Shown here: piece by piece, positions 23,107 to 35,217 of the stretch
Position numbering within the stretch: the first letter of the stretch is position 1
How the letters are laid out: every line of letters starts with the position of its first letter
Assembly (NCBI GenBank): GCA_004335635.1
Contig: QAXH01003636.1
Location: forward strand, 1-64,000
Origin: Chloromonas sp. AAM2
Lineage: Eukaryota > Chlorophyta > Chlorophyceae > Chlamydomonadales > Chlamydomonadaceae
Direction: 5' to 3'
DNA: 64,000 nucleotides
The notes under the pieces: generated by a model
Database searches by the model: none
What the model was told of the DNA's origin: nothing
Seen by the model: the letters and a program-made list of their open reading frames with translations, nothing else
Program-made: the position numbers and the translations under genes

Positions 23107-23614
23107 GACGATTCAGCTGCAGATGACAGGGCTGTTAGCCGCGAGCGCTACTAATCATCATCCAAAGACGCTTACAATTCCCGAAACCAAGGCGAAGACC
23201 AAGTCCTATGCATAATGTCCGTCTGTCAACTGCTGCTTTTGTGCAACAGGAAGCCAACACGTGACACAGATTCGCAAGAGCAAGCAACTGCGCGTCAGTC
23301 CATGGACCTCAGGGCAACACCTCCCACAGTGCAATAACACGCATGCACCTTTCAGGCAGCTTCTCTATGGCAGCTAGAGATTGGTGGCAGCTTGACCTGG
23401 TAGGTACTGTTGGTGCTGATGGTGCAACATTGTTTGGCACAGCCGCGTCTGCTGTGCTTGTTGTGCATCACTGGTAAGTGTTGGATTGCACCGGTTTGAT
23501 GAAATACTTGTCTGACATCGCTCCAGTAGCTCATGGCAGTGCTGGCTGTCGTTGTCAGCCAGATGCAACAGCAGGTGTTGGTTGCCACCACCCATTCACC
23601 TGACACCACCAACT
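23107..23614. other. Spacer between the NOP12-like 3' end and the centrin-like start
   Basis: Both flanking genes are on the minus strand. This 508-base spacer holds the centrin-like promoter. A minus-strand TGTAA at 23176-23172 may end the NOP12-like transcript. Nothing else was recognised. Confidence 0.5.
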
Positions 23615-26600
23615 CTACCCCCGCCCACGGCCTCTACCTCTGCCTCCTCCTCGCCCTCCTCTACTGCCTCTGCCTTGCCCTCTACCGCCTGGCCTTGGCG
23701 AACTGCTGCCCGCACCGCCCCGACCACGGCCCCCACCCCCTCCACGGCCGCCGCCACGGCCACCCCGAGCCATTGCACTGTCACCTCGACTAGCTACTGG
23801 GGCAGGTGAAGGCACCGCCTTGCCCAGCAGTTTCGCCTTTCGTGCTGCAACCGCAGGGCGCTTGCCACCAGCGCGCTTCATGGGCGCAGCTGGCCCTGCG
23901 CACGCTCCATGCAATGCGACCCAAACACAGATTGAGCAAAAGTGTTCTTGCACAACTGCAAATGTGTGGCCACTGTCTGCATACGCTAAAACAAATCTGG
24001 ATTTGTACTGCCAGATATCAGGCACTTTTGCTCGACTCTTGCTCGGCTTTTTTTTCATGTACTAACAACAGCAGGGTGCAGATTACTTGCCTTTAGGCTT
24101 GCCAACTCCCGACAGCTCTGTCCGGGGCCCACGCACTCCCTTGGCCTTTCCCTTGGTCTTCGTTCCCTGCCAATCCTCAGGGTTGGCACTGCTGATGCGT
24201 GGTGCAGCACCTTTGGAGACCGCGCCTGTTGAACGTTGTGGTGCTGGGCTGCTGGCTTCCCGCAACTTCTTGGTCTTTTGCTGTTGCTGGACACTGACCC
24301 TTGTCAAACGAATGGCTCGCTTGCGTAGCTCCCTACCGTCCAAGGACAGGCCTGCCCTGGCTGCAGCCTGCGCACAGACAAGTCTCAGCTGCTGTGGGTC
24401 TTTTAAGAAAATGTTCTTTGAATTTGGTCAGTCATGCCTGAGGTGCAGCAGGGTACTTGCAGGCAATGCAAATGGTGGCGGTGAGCCAACGGGCAATCAG
24501 CAGAATGAATGTGCTAGACATACACTGCAGGTTTGACCAGCTGTATGCGTGTTGTGGCTCAGCCCTTGCATGCCCCCTTCCCAGGATGACGTGCATATGG
24601 ATTCAAGGAGTCAACATTGACACAGATTGTGAGACTAACACTGATTAGTTACGAGCACTTGGCCAAGACAACAGTTGCTTTGTTCTCTGTGTTGTGTACG
24701 CCTGTGCTGTGAAGAGCTTGCTGCATTTGAGCAATCCTGGCCTGGCAATCCTAATGCAACTTTCTGTCTGGCCTGATTTTGCGCTTCTGCTGCGGTTTAT
24801 GTTCTGGCTTTTGGCGTGGATTTGTCTTGCAGGCTTACTTTCCGTTGGAGTTCAATTTGTGCATGTTGCGGAACGCGCTTGCCAGTTAACGCAACATCTA
24901 GCTAAGGCGTAGCCAAGTGCACGTATTGCAATGGCACCGCCATGCCAGACAATAAACCGCCACACAAAGCCGAAGGCAAAGAAGTGCCTCTCATCTGTCC
25001 AAGCACCAGCCGCATCAGCAGCATCTCAATCTACCAGCATGTATAACAATTTGCATGCCTCACTCAAAATACTGCAAGTCCACTCTCACTCAACCACGAT
25101 TGTGCAGCAGGAAAAATATCACAGAATGAACCACCAGGCACTGGTCTGCCTGCCTGCAATGACTGCAAAACGTTGCCAGAGCAGATGCAGCGATGCCTGC
25201 TCTAGGTTCCATGCACCAGCTACACAAACGTCCATGCACACGTCTTGAAAGGACTGCTGTGTGCTCAAGAGATAGCGTGAGACCAAAAACCGCTTCTGGC
25301 TCAGCAGCCTGGCGCAGTCTTGGCGCAGAGTTGTTGTAAGGGGCATGTACAGACCCTGCAGCCACCTGACCATCATAAAATGCCGCCATAATGCACACAC
25401 AAAACAGCCTAAAAAAACCTATTCACAGAAAAGAAAGCAGCCATTAAAAATGGCGCGAAGCCCCTTCCAACACGCAACACTGGCATCTTGCACCGCTGAC
25501 AAACAGCAGCCGATGATGTAGACGTGCGCTGCCTGCCTGCGGACACTTTTCAAAAGCATATGAACCGCAGCCAGCGGGGCATGCAGTGGCCCAGCCATTC
25601 AGCTTGCTGCTCTGCCATGCGCTTTCTGACATGCGCTGACATGCTACTGAGTGCTGTGGAAGATCCGTGGGTGCCGCGCTGCCCCTGGCTGCATGCTGGG
25701 CATGCAGGGTGCGCTGGGACCACCCAAGGGCTGCATGGGTATGGCCTGTCATTTCAACCGCCTATCTGTACAAGGCGTAGTCGCGCTGTAGTGCAGCTAA
25801 GGCGCTCATGCCAGCGTTGACATGTCTACTGCTGTGGCTGCACGAGCTGTGTCTAGCCGCTGGCTCTTGGTCACCATCTGCAAGGAGGAGAAACAAACAA
25901 CACACACATCACAAAAGCTCAGGACACGGTGGCTGTGCACGTCTTACTAATGTTGGCAGTTCTCGCGTGTTTGGTGTCCTGCTTTTGCCTCCTTGTTCCG
26001 TGTACAAGCTATGCCAACCCGGGTATCTCAGATAATGGTAGAGCGACAAGAGTGGCCATCACGCGAGCACGTATCACAATGCCAGGGTATGGCCAGCGTG
26101 TTGTTAAGTAATCTGTACCGTGCCAGATTTGTTTTGCCTTACCTCTACCACGCCACAGTGATTTGCCTGTTTGACACTGATGTCTAAGAAGTCTACCTGC
26201 AAACCCCACAAACAAACTCGGACCCTTCCACTTGGCCGCCAGAGCACCCAGAGATTGAAAGCCTTTCTCGCTGATTGGGCATCCACTTGCTATTTGCATG
26301 ACTACGATCCCAGAGCTTCATCGCCCGTCTCTCACCTGGTAGCACTCGACCGTGTCCCCCACATTCCAATCCAGGAAGTCATCGCAGCCCAGGCCGCACT
26401 CAAGCCCTTCCTTAACCTCCTCAACAAGCTCCTTGACCCTTCGAAGGGAGGAGAGCTTGCCCTCAAACACCACCTGCTTGCCGCGCCGCACGCACACTTG
26501 GGAGTTCTTCTGCAGCTTGCCCGACAGCACGGCACAGCCAGCAACCTTCCCCTTGCCTGTAGGGGGCACAAGTAAACAACAACAAGGCAGTTTGTTATTG

Positions 26601-29600
26601 TCCTGGAACAAATACAAGTATTGGTCAGTTGAGAATATTTTGACAGCGGATGGCAGGGCAAATATTATCAGGAGCAGACACCAAACGAGGCGTTGCAGCT
26701 CCAGCAATTGTGTCTGAGCACAGCAAGAGCTGAAGTAGGCCGCAACAGCGCTACATAACTCTGCCACCAGCAATGGTTGGTGTTCATGCTGAGAAGAAAC
26801 TAGGCAGTATCAAGAGCCGGAGAACTGCTAGAGACTGTAGCTGCGCACAGGTTCGTCAGCTTAATTCTCACACAATGTACGTTGCCAGGTACTGTACCTT
26901 GCATGGCCCTAACATCAGAATGTTCATGCTCACCTGTGCCGAAGAGCGCCTTGACCTCTGCTTTGCCCAGCGGCACCTTCTCCTCCACACTGCGCAGCTT
27001 GCCCTCCATGGCAGCCTTGACGTCATCAATCAGGTTGTAGATGATCTGCAAGGCAAAGTACCACAAGGGTTTGATCACAATGCCATCTTGCTCATCACGC
27101 CCAACACACCTGAAGAATGTGTAAACCCAAGACTTGTGCGAGAACGTTGGAGCAACTACTAACCACAAGTTTGTTCCTACTGCTGTCATGCATGACTGCT
27201 TCTCCCTTCTGCAGGCCGGTGGTTGTGATGAATTGTACGGTGTCACCTCCTTGGCAGCCTAGGCCAAGATTAAAATCCTTGCTGCTCCCATCAGGCTGCT
27301 CTGTGGTCTTGTACATAATGTAATGGTCCCCAGACTGATTTGAACGACTTCAGATCACTGCTTCTGCCCACCTTGTAAGTCTCAACCTTGACGCCCAGCT
27401 TCTTTGCGTGTTCCTCCACAGCCGTGTCTGGACTCAGGTTGAATCCGACCACCATTGCATTGGAGGCCGACGCCAGGTCTATATCGCTAATGCTGATGTC
27501 GCCCGCGCCGGACAGCAGGAAGCGCAGGGTGATGGACTGCTGGGGCAGCGTGCCCAGGGCACTCTTGATGGCCTCAACGACACCAACCTGCAATGGATAG
27601 AGCAGGACGTCTAAGATCTGGAAAAAGCTTAGACAGGGCTGTTACATCATTGCTGAGAGGGTCATGTCTTAGACTACCCCAAAATTGGTGCTCTGAGTTG
27701 CAAAACAACTTAGTTACAGATCAACCGTGAGAAAACACCGTTGTCATTGTTTGAACAAGTTCTACAGCCCCTGTTGTGCATCACCATCATCATCACCATC
27801 TCACATAGCCTCTCGCAGCTTGCGGTAGATGATGCAGTAGATTGATGTAGGAGCCACCTGTACCTACTGCAAATTGTTGCCAAGCTCTAACAACCCGGTC
27901 GACCACGCACCGTGTCTCCCTTGATGATCAGGTTGAGCTTTTGCAGCACCTCCTGGTCCTCATCGATGGTAGCCAGGGAGGAGAGCGTGACCATGGAGCC
28001 GCCCCCTGTGAGCTCGAGCATGCGCTGCTGCCTGAACTTGATGATGCTCTTCTCAGCGGCTTCCCGGGCAGCGCTCTCACTGGGCAGCACACCCCACTCC
28101 TCACCGGCCTGCACACACAAGGCAGATGCATTGAACACACATGCCGTACGGAGCGGAGCTGCGTGCGTTAAACACGCGGCATGAAGGAAAAATCCAGTAA
28201 CACCACCAAGCTCAAGATGTGAAGTGAACAGACTGTCAGGGTGGTGGCTGCATACCAGGCATACATGCCTGTCCTCTGTCACATGGACTGTCCGTGCAGC
28301 ATATGCCTTCATCTACAATACCGGACCTCAGCATCACGCACAGTTCATCAGGTTGCTGCAACGTGTGCTGGACAAGATTTGCTGCATGGCTATTGCTTAG
28401 CTTGCAACTTCTGTTTGCGCTCACCACTGGTGTGGAGTCCAAGCCCACCATCTGCACAGCAATGGATGGCCCTGCGTCGTCCATGGGCCGTCCAAGGTCG
28501 TTTCTCAACGTCCGCACCTTGCCATACGAAGCGCCCGCACTCACTATGTCGCCCACCTGCTCGAGCACCAGGAATGATGATGTATCAGAGGTGACAGGGA
28601 GGGGCCAACCCTTGGAAACATGTTTAAGGGAACATGGAGGAATCATGGAGGCAAGATGTCAGAAGATGTGACAGGGGATGCGTACAATCGACTTCCTGAC
28701 GGAACAATTGGTGGCCAACCCTTCGGAAAACCAGCGATGCCCGAGCATGTAACAGGTGCTGCCAAACTTTGGCTCAACACCAAAGTGGAGATGCAACTCC
28801 CAAAGGCCAGTCGTCAGTTGGTGTTGGGAGCCCCTGAGCCTGGAGGCTGAATGCTTGACGGTCCCAGTCCATGCATCATGGTCATCGTCGCACCTTCAGT
28901 GTCCCTGACTGCACCAGCAGGGTGGCCACAGGGCCGACCCTCTTGTCCAGGTGCGCCTCAATGATGGTGCCCTGCGCTGGCTTCTTGGCATTGGCCATCA
29001 GCTGCTTCTCCTCTGCCATCCAGCTGATGATCTGCAGCAAGTCCGAAATGCCTTGGCCCTTCTTTGCTGACACTGCCACCATGGGTGTGCTGCCGCCCCA
29101 CTCTTCAGGCACCAGGTTGAGTTCTAGCAGCTCCTGCTTCACTCGTTCGACGTCCGCGCCTGGCTTGTCGACCTTGTTGATGGCGACAACAATGGGCACC
29201 TCAGCGGCCTGTGTGGCAGGAGACACACACGACATGGCATCAGGCCATCTGCAGGCCAGGTGGTGCGGACACATGCAGAGTTTTGCAGAAACGCGCCAGT
29301 GGCATGGCGGCCGCAATCAGCAAGTTACACATACAAGCCAGACCTGAGCTGGGAACAAGCATATCGGCACATTTGAGCTGCTGGGAGTGCGGCACATGTA
29401 GGCTGAGATTCATGAAGTTGGTTGGATACATTAGATGGCCTGAATTTGAGATGGCCTGCCGATGGCGTTTTCTTGTTGCATCATGCTGGCATCCGATAAC
29501 TGGTTTGCATGCCTAACGCATTCCTTGTTCCACCCGCACCTGTGCGTGTGCCACTGCTTCCCGTGTCTGCGGCCGCACGCCGTCATCTGCTGCCACAATA

Positions 29601-32600
29601 ATGATCGCCACATCAGTGACCTGCAGCAGTGGAAGAAGTGTGGCAGTGTCAAAAGCCATGTGACAAGCCATGTCAGGAGCTACATCACATGAGGAGGTGC
29701 TGTGATGCAGCAACAGTGCTGATTCTGCGCGGTGGCGCTGATGAAAGCAGCGCAGACGTACTTGGCTGATGGATGTGTACCGAGAAAGGAAGTCCGCATG
29801 ACATACAGCCTACACTGTAATAACCAAGCAGCTCACGTGCGGCGCCTGTGCATGCCTGTACAGATGTGCAAAGCTGCGCACCTGAGCTCCGCGCGCCCGC
29901 ATGGCACTGAACGCCTCGTGCCCCGGCGTGTCCAGGAAGCAGATGGTCTTCTTCTCGCCGTCCACTTCCACACTGGTGTTGTACGCACCAATGCCCTACA
30001 GACACACAACCGCGTGCAGCGGGTTGAGCATCAAGCACCCGCGTACCACAAGCATTTCGCACCCACAGCTATTTTTAGCATAGTCAGAATCATGAATCCT
30101 TGTCTGTGAGCAAGACAAGCTACATACTTACTGCAGCACTCAGGAGTGAGTCCCGAATCAGTCACGCTGGCCACTGGAAAGAAGACAGACCTTGGCTGAT
30201 TGCTATTTCCGCGCGCACCTGTGTAATGCCGCCTGCCTCGCCCGCAGCCACCCGGGACTTCCGGATGTAGTCCAGCAGCGATGTCTTGCCTGCGCACATG
30301 CCAGACACGTGGCAAACACACCATCACCGTACCAACTGACAAAACGGATGTGCTGCCCTTGTGTCGCAGAAAGCAACTCATGACTGCGGGCAGAGCTACT
30401 GCAGCTGTGTGATATAAAATTTGAAGATGCCCTTGCTGCTGCTGCTGCTGCTTGCGTGCTGCTTGCGTGCTGGACACAAGCCTGTGCATGTCCTCACCAT
30501 GATCTACATGGCCCATGACTGTGACCACGGGTGGGCGGGCTGTGAGGTCATCAATGTCCGCCTCTGTGGTGAACTCTGTGCGCTTCTTGGTCTGCACACG
30601 AACGAGCACAATAAGAAGCACCACTGCCAGTGAGCACACTGCCAGATTCTGAAATGAGTCTGGTTGGGTGCGCAGCTTCAGTTGCCCCGCTCACCTTCCC
30701 GGATGGCCCATCCTCCTCCTTGTCCACCATCAGGACGTCGTATTCATTGGCTACCACTTTACAAGTGTTCTTGTCCAGACTCTGCGAACATACAGGCCAC
30801 CCTTGACAAAGCTGGATAGAGATGCAACTGCAGCGAATCAGGAGCAACTGCATTGCTTGTTCCTGTATTGGCCCATCAGTCTGTGCTGGGTCGTTTATAA
30901 TGCTGAGTTCAGCCCGGACCGTGACTGGCAAACTTGCATGATTGGAGAAGCTGGGGTACTGAAGCAGCTTGCCAGTAAGCTGACTGACCCCTGCTTGCAT
31001 GTGATGCCCCGTACGGCATTGCTTGCACTCACAGCCTGTCAGCTGTCCACTGTCTGGAGTTAACCTGGCTGACCAACATAATTCACTGAACAGCGTGGGT
31101 AGAATTTCCGCAATGGCATCAATGTTATCATGCTGCATTGCAGTTTGTTTGCTGCTATGGCGTGTGCATGCCAGTTGCCCACCTGGTTCATTGATAGTGT
31201 GATGCCCTTCATGAAGAGAGTGCGCACAATGTCTGACGGGTCGACTTGCATGGCATCTGCAAGCTCCTCCAAGCTCATGCCCTCTTCTCCGACCTCAAAG
31301 ATTTCCTCACGATCCTTGCGGTCTAGTGCAGCCTTTTCTTCACGGACAACTTCTCTTGCTTTGCGTGCTGCTCGGCGCATCTCCGCTGTCACCTTCTCCT
31401 TGCGCCCCTTGCGACCTTTCTTAACGCCCTGCAGCCAAGTGCGCGCATGGAGTTGCCACTGTCATAAGCTTTGCCTTTCTACGTGATCAGAACAACAGCT
31501 ACCAGGTGGCATGTCACATGCATGGCGATGCTTGCAGCATGGAGGCCACAGAGATCTGTAGTCAATGCATTAGCCTCGTGCAAAGTGAATGCACGCACCT
31601 TCTTGTCCAAGAACTCGTCATCAGGGTCCACTGGCGCTGCCTCATCCTCCTCCACCACCGCCACCTTGGAACGCCCCCCAGGCACTTGCTGTGCTGCAGG
31701 CTTCTTTTCAATCTCCGGGCGCATAAGCACTTCAAGCACGCGTAGTGTGGGTGCTTCAGGTCTTCTTAATGGCGGTATTTTGGATGGATTGCCTAAACTA
31801 GGGCTCCCTGGCATCAGTGGAGGCGGTGCTGACACGCCACCTGGCCCAGGTGCTGGGCCTGGGTTCATCATTGGACGTTGTGGTTGCATGAGTGGTGGAG
31901 GTGCAGGTTGCATGGGCCTGTTAAGAACGGGTGGCGCAGATGCGTTTGGACGCACTGGCGGAGGTGGTCCAGGAGGTCTCATGAGCGGAGGCGGCCCCTG
32001 CAAACCTTGTCCGGCGCCATTTGAAGGAGGTATGAGCTGAAGTAATCCAGGCTGCTGCTGTGGCGGAGCCGGAGCCATGGGCCGGAGCTGCGGCTGTGGT
32101 CCGGGAGGCAAAGGTCGGTTCATGGCTGGCGCTGGTCGCAACATACCACTGCCAGGTGGTGCATTGAGTGTTGGTACCCCACTTGTACCATTAGAAGGTG
32201 ATGGCTGCGAGGGTGGTGGGGCTGCCGACGGCCTGGCCATTAAAGGAGGAGGGCCAGGAACGGCTGATGGTGCTTGCTGTCCTGGTCTTGCAAGCGGTGG
32301 TATTGGAGCTGGGCCTGCTGGCTTGACTGGTGCTGACACGCCATTCGTGGATGCCACATCGCTGGCTGCCACGGTTGGCGATGGGCCATACCGCCGCGAT
32401 GGACATGGCGAAGGCAAATTACGCCGATGACCACTGATGGATGTAGATGCCTGCCTGCCAGCGCTATGCATGTGTGTAGAAGGAGTCATAATCCCTAAAT
32501 CCTTCACTCTCTTTGCATTCTGAATCACAAATTTTTTGATGACACACCACGTACTGCAGTAATCAACATGTCAACACACTCGCCTCATCGCGGATCACAA

Positions 32601-35217
32601 GAAGAATTCAACGAATCCAACTGCTGTCAACCGAACGCCAGCCGTTTCAAAGGAAAGTTGCTTTCCACGCAAGCAGCAGCCTCAGAACACGACGCGCATG
32701 CAACCTACAACAGCAACAGCCTGCGTATGCACTCTCCTCACATCACCAGATGGACACCAAGAATCGCCGTCAAGCAAACAATCCATGCACTTTCGCCGCA
32801 ACAACTATTTTGGTCTGCATGACGTTCTTGCTGTAGTCGGTGATTTCTCTTCCGCTTCCACTCACACATGAAGGAATCAACCATGCGCCTGACATGCCCC
32901 TGGCGGCTGTGCGTCTTTCGCGAGTTTGCAATTGTGCTGGCTTTGCTGAATTTGGCAAAACAGCCGGCATTGTTGGTGTTGAATATGGCGCGTCTTTTTG
33001 TTTCATGTGCAAGCTAGGGTTTGGCTCGTTATGCGTCCTGTACTTACCTTGGTCCTGAAGAGAACGAACGCAAAGCCTTTCCCAATGTTGATTGCTGGGT
33101 CTCGCACAACCCTCACTGCTTCCACCGCCAGCTTGCCTCCATGAGCATCAGGTGCAAGCTCAGGGTTGCCTACCAACGCATCAGGGCTCGTGAAGAAGGT
33201 GATGAGCTCTTCGTTCTGCATGTCAAACACAAGGCATGGTACAACCATGCTCATGCCAGCAGCCTGCAGCTGGGCGGCAGAGGTGGCTGACAGGCGGACT
33301 TGTGCACTTGGTTGGATGGCGTGCTGCATACCAGTTTCCACGGATGCACAGGCAAAGCTCACCGTGACATGAAAGTGCAAGTTGCCACAGAACAGCGTTC
33401 GACCTGGGTCATATTCAGTGCCTCCGTTGGCTTCATTTCCCGCTCCATCTTGTCCGCCTGCTTTGCTGGCCTGCTTGCTGGGCCGGGTTGCACGGTCAAC
33501 CTGCAAATGATGCCCATCTACCTGCGACCCGCACAGCCAAAACACGAGGTTTGCCCAGCCTGAGCAGTGACTATGTGCTCATACCCGATCAAACAAATGT
33601 TGCAGCACTTTGCGCCCTGTCAGTCCCTTGCTTGCATGGGCCATGCACTGGGCAACGCACAGACCCTGGGATGCACTTGCACAAAATCTTACCTCTGTCA
33701 TGTTAAGCTGCATCGCCTTTTCCAACGATGATACGTCTTCAAATACCACGTACGCCACAGCTGGTGCTCGCTTGGTGTCAACCTGGACACCAATCAACAA
33801 TTTGTAAGGTCACAGGCAAGCTGCCAAACGCCTTGTGCCAGCCTGACGTGCAGTGGCAAATCCTATGAGGTGTCAATGCACATGAGCAGAGCCAGCCCTA
33901 CCTTGCCCTGCAACACCGCCGCCCTTCGTGGCATCTTGGCAGTGCGGTCCAGAGGGACACTCCGCAGCCGTACGCTGTCCACAGCCCCACACCTGCACAC
34001 CATGTGGCACAGTGACCGAGCTGGTTCATGTACTCGCTGACCCTTCCGTGCACAAGACGTTGCACCAGTGTATGCCTCCTGAATCCTGCGCCCGTCACAC
34101 CTGCCTCAATCACGTGTCACACACACTGTGAGACTGACTGGGTATACTCATGTTCTTGTAAAGGGGCTTTAAGGTTCAAGCAGCTTCCATTCACAGACTT
34201 CAGTAACCCATGCGTCCCAGCCAGCTCTGCCATGCAGGGCAGGTAATTGACACTCCATGCAGGCATGCCTGGCTTTCATTCATTGCTTGGCTGGCAGCAG
34301 TGCTAGCTGGTGCTTGGCTGTCAATGTTATGCACCTGTAGCGGTGTCTGCACCTGGCAAAGGCGGTAGACGGCGTGCTGGCCTGCCCTATCTGCATGCTC
34401 ACTTTGAAAACAGTGCCTTCAGCAGTTTGCGGTTCATGCCATCTGGAAGGTTGCCGACCCAAACCGTACGGCCAAGACGCTCTGTTTCCTCTTCTGATGT
34501 GAGCTGTGAGTGCACAAGGCAGCACATAACCCAGTGTTAGGCCACCACGCAACTAGCCAGTTCCTGTTGCAAGCACCAAAGCTGGCGAGGCTGACTTGCA
34601 AGGGTATGGCACCCTTGCCATGGCCATGTGTGACAAACCTTCTGTGCCTTAGGCTGCAGCAGTGATGCATCATCATCTTCATCATCACCATCGTCAGCAG
34701 CATCACCATCATCATCGCTGCTGTCGCGCTGTGCACCTGCCCGCTTGCGCTTGCGTGCTGCCTTGCTAACTTTTGCCTGGGTGCGTGCAGGCTGAGGAGC
34801 GACCGCCTGCTCCTCTTCGTCACTGTCATCATCTTGCTCTTGAGCAGGAGGGGCTGTCACGACTGTCTTTTTGGCAGTCTTCTTTGCTGTCTTGGCCTTG
34901 ACCTTGACTGGCTCAGCATGGACAGGTGCCTTCTGCACATCAATCACGGTTTTGGTAGCTTTGGTACCCTTCCGCTGCTGACCAGCATCGATGCTGTGAG
35001 CTGGTTTGCCCTCTTTGGCCCAGCTGAGGGTTGCTGCGGGCATGTCTGCCCTGCCCATGCCGCCATGTGCGGCGGGTGCCACCTGTGCTGGCTCGGCAGC
35101 TGCATCAGACGCTGACGCAGCTACGCTCGCTTTGTAAGCATTGGCCTCGCTGAACAAACTAAGAGAGCCTGATTGTTTGCCGGCATTTCCGGCGAAAAGC
35201 TCGCCGAACAGTGACAT
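23615..35217 (-). CDS. NOP12/RBM34-like nucleolar RNA-binding protein with two RRMs
   Basis: RNA-binding protein of the yeast Nop12 / human RBM34 group, which acts in the nucleolus in large-subunit rRNA processing. Eight exons were read: 35217-34639, 34503-34403, 33992-33902, 33782-33693, 33521-33369, 33215-33048, 24367-24091 and 23895-23615, giving 579 residues with all phases consistent. Order: start [13 protein letters not shown], a Lys-rich then acidic region, RRM1 at about 204-305 ([38 protein letters not shown]), and RRM2 at about 325-415 ([27 protein letters not shown]). RRM2 is completed by [19 protein letters not shown] from exon 7, 8.7 kb away; the joined segment has the same spacing as RBM34. 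The C terminus has [16 protein letters not shown] and an RGG-rich tail. Intron 6 contains the entire IF-2 gene on the same strand. Intron 7 is GC-AG. If exons 7-8 belonged to another gene, this gene would lack the end of RRM2. Confidence 0.84.
23896..24090 (-). other. GC-AG intron in the NOP12-like gene
   Basis: Reading on from exon 7 meets a stop within nine bases. The only donor in phase with the next exon ([14 protein letters not shown]...) is GC in the context AAAG|GCAAGT, an exact GC-AG consensus. The acceptor is TGCGCAG at 23896. Confidence 0.75.
24368..25805. other. Non-coding stretch between the IF-2 stop and NOP12-like exon 7
   Basis: This 1.4-kb stretch should contain the IF-2 3' UTR. 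I scanned it for TGTAA on the minus strand and found none. No exon or repeat was recognised. Confidence 0.5.
25806..32489 (-). CDS. infB: Translation initiation factor IF-2, plastid type
   Basis: GTPase that brings initiator tRNA to the 30S subunit; nuclear-encoded and most similar to plant chloroplast IF-2. Fourteen exons were read: 32489-31599, 31428-31183, 30781-30695, 30591-30498, 30289-30219, 29995-29882, 29620-29540, 29208-28894, 28556-28425, 28108-27911, 27587-27372, 27045-26934, 26556-26336 and 25877-25806. They give 949 residues with all phases consistent. The start proposed is ATG 32489, opening [19 protein letters not shown], a Ser/Thr/Arg-rich transit-peptide-like stretch. An upstream leader exon joined at AG 32529 is possible. 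A Pro-rich linker follows to about residue 290, then the IF2 N domain ([19 protein letters not shown]). G domain: GHVDHGKT at 435, [12 protein letters not shown] at 485, NKVD at 539, SAKKG. Domains II-IV follow, ending [20 protein letters not shown]. It lies wholly within an intron of the NOP12-like gene on the same strand. Confidence 0.95.
32490..33047. promoter_or_regulatory. Presumed IF-2 promoter inside the NOP12-like intron
   Basis: These 558 bases separate NOP12-like exon 6 from the IF-2 start, so an independent IF-2 promoter must lie here or further upstream in the host gene. No motif was identified. A short in-frame leader for IF-2 upstream of 32529 cannot be excluded. Confidence 0.4.

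Larger units (their letters stand above)
24368..33047 (-). other. 8.7-kb intron of the NOP12-like gene hosting the IF-2 gene
   Basis: The donor is ACCAAG|GTAAGT at 33047 and the acceptor GTGCGCAG ends at 24368. Both leave phase 0, joining ...FVLFRTK to [11 protein letters not shown]... and restoring an RRM of normal length. No alternative exon for the end of RRM2 was found in 32490-33047. Most other introns in the window are 0.1-0.6 kb. Confidence 0.75.

Noticed and set aside
31471..32430. Glycine-rich plus-strand open frames
   Set aside because: They are the antisense reading of the proline-rich IF-2 N terminus.
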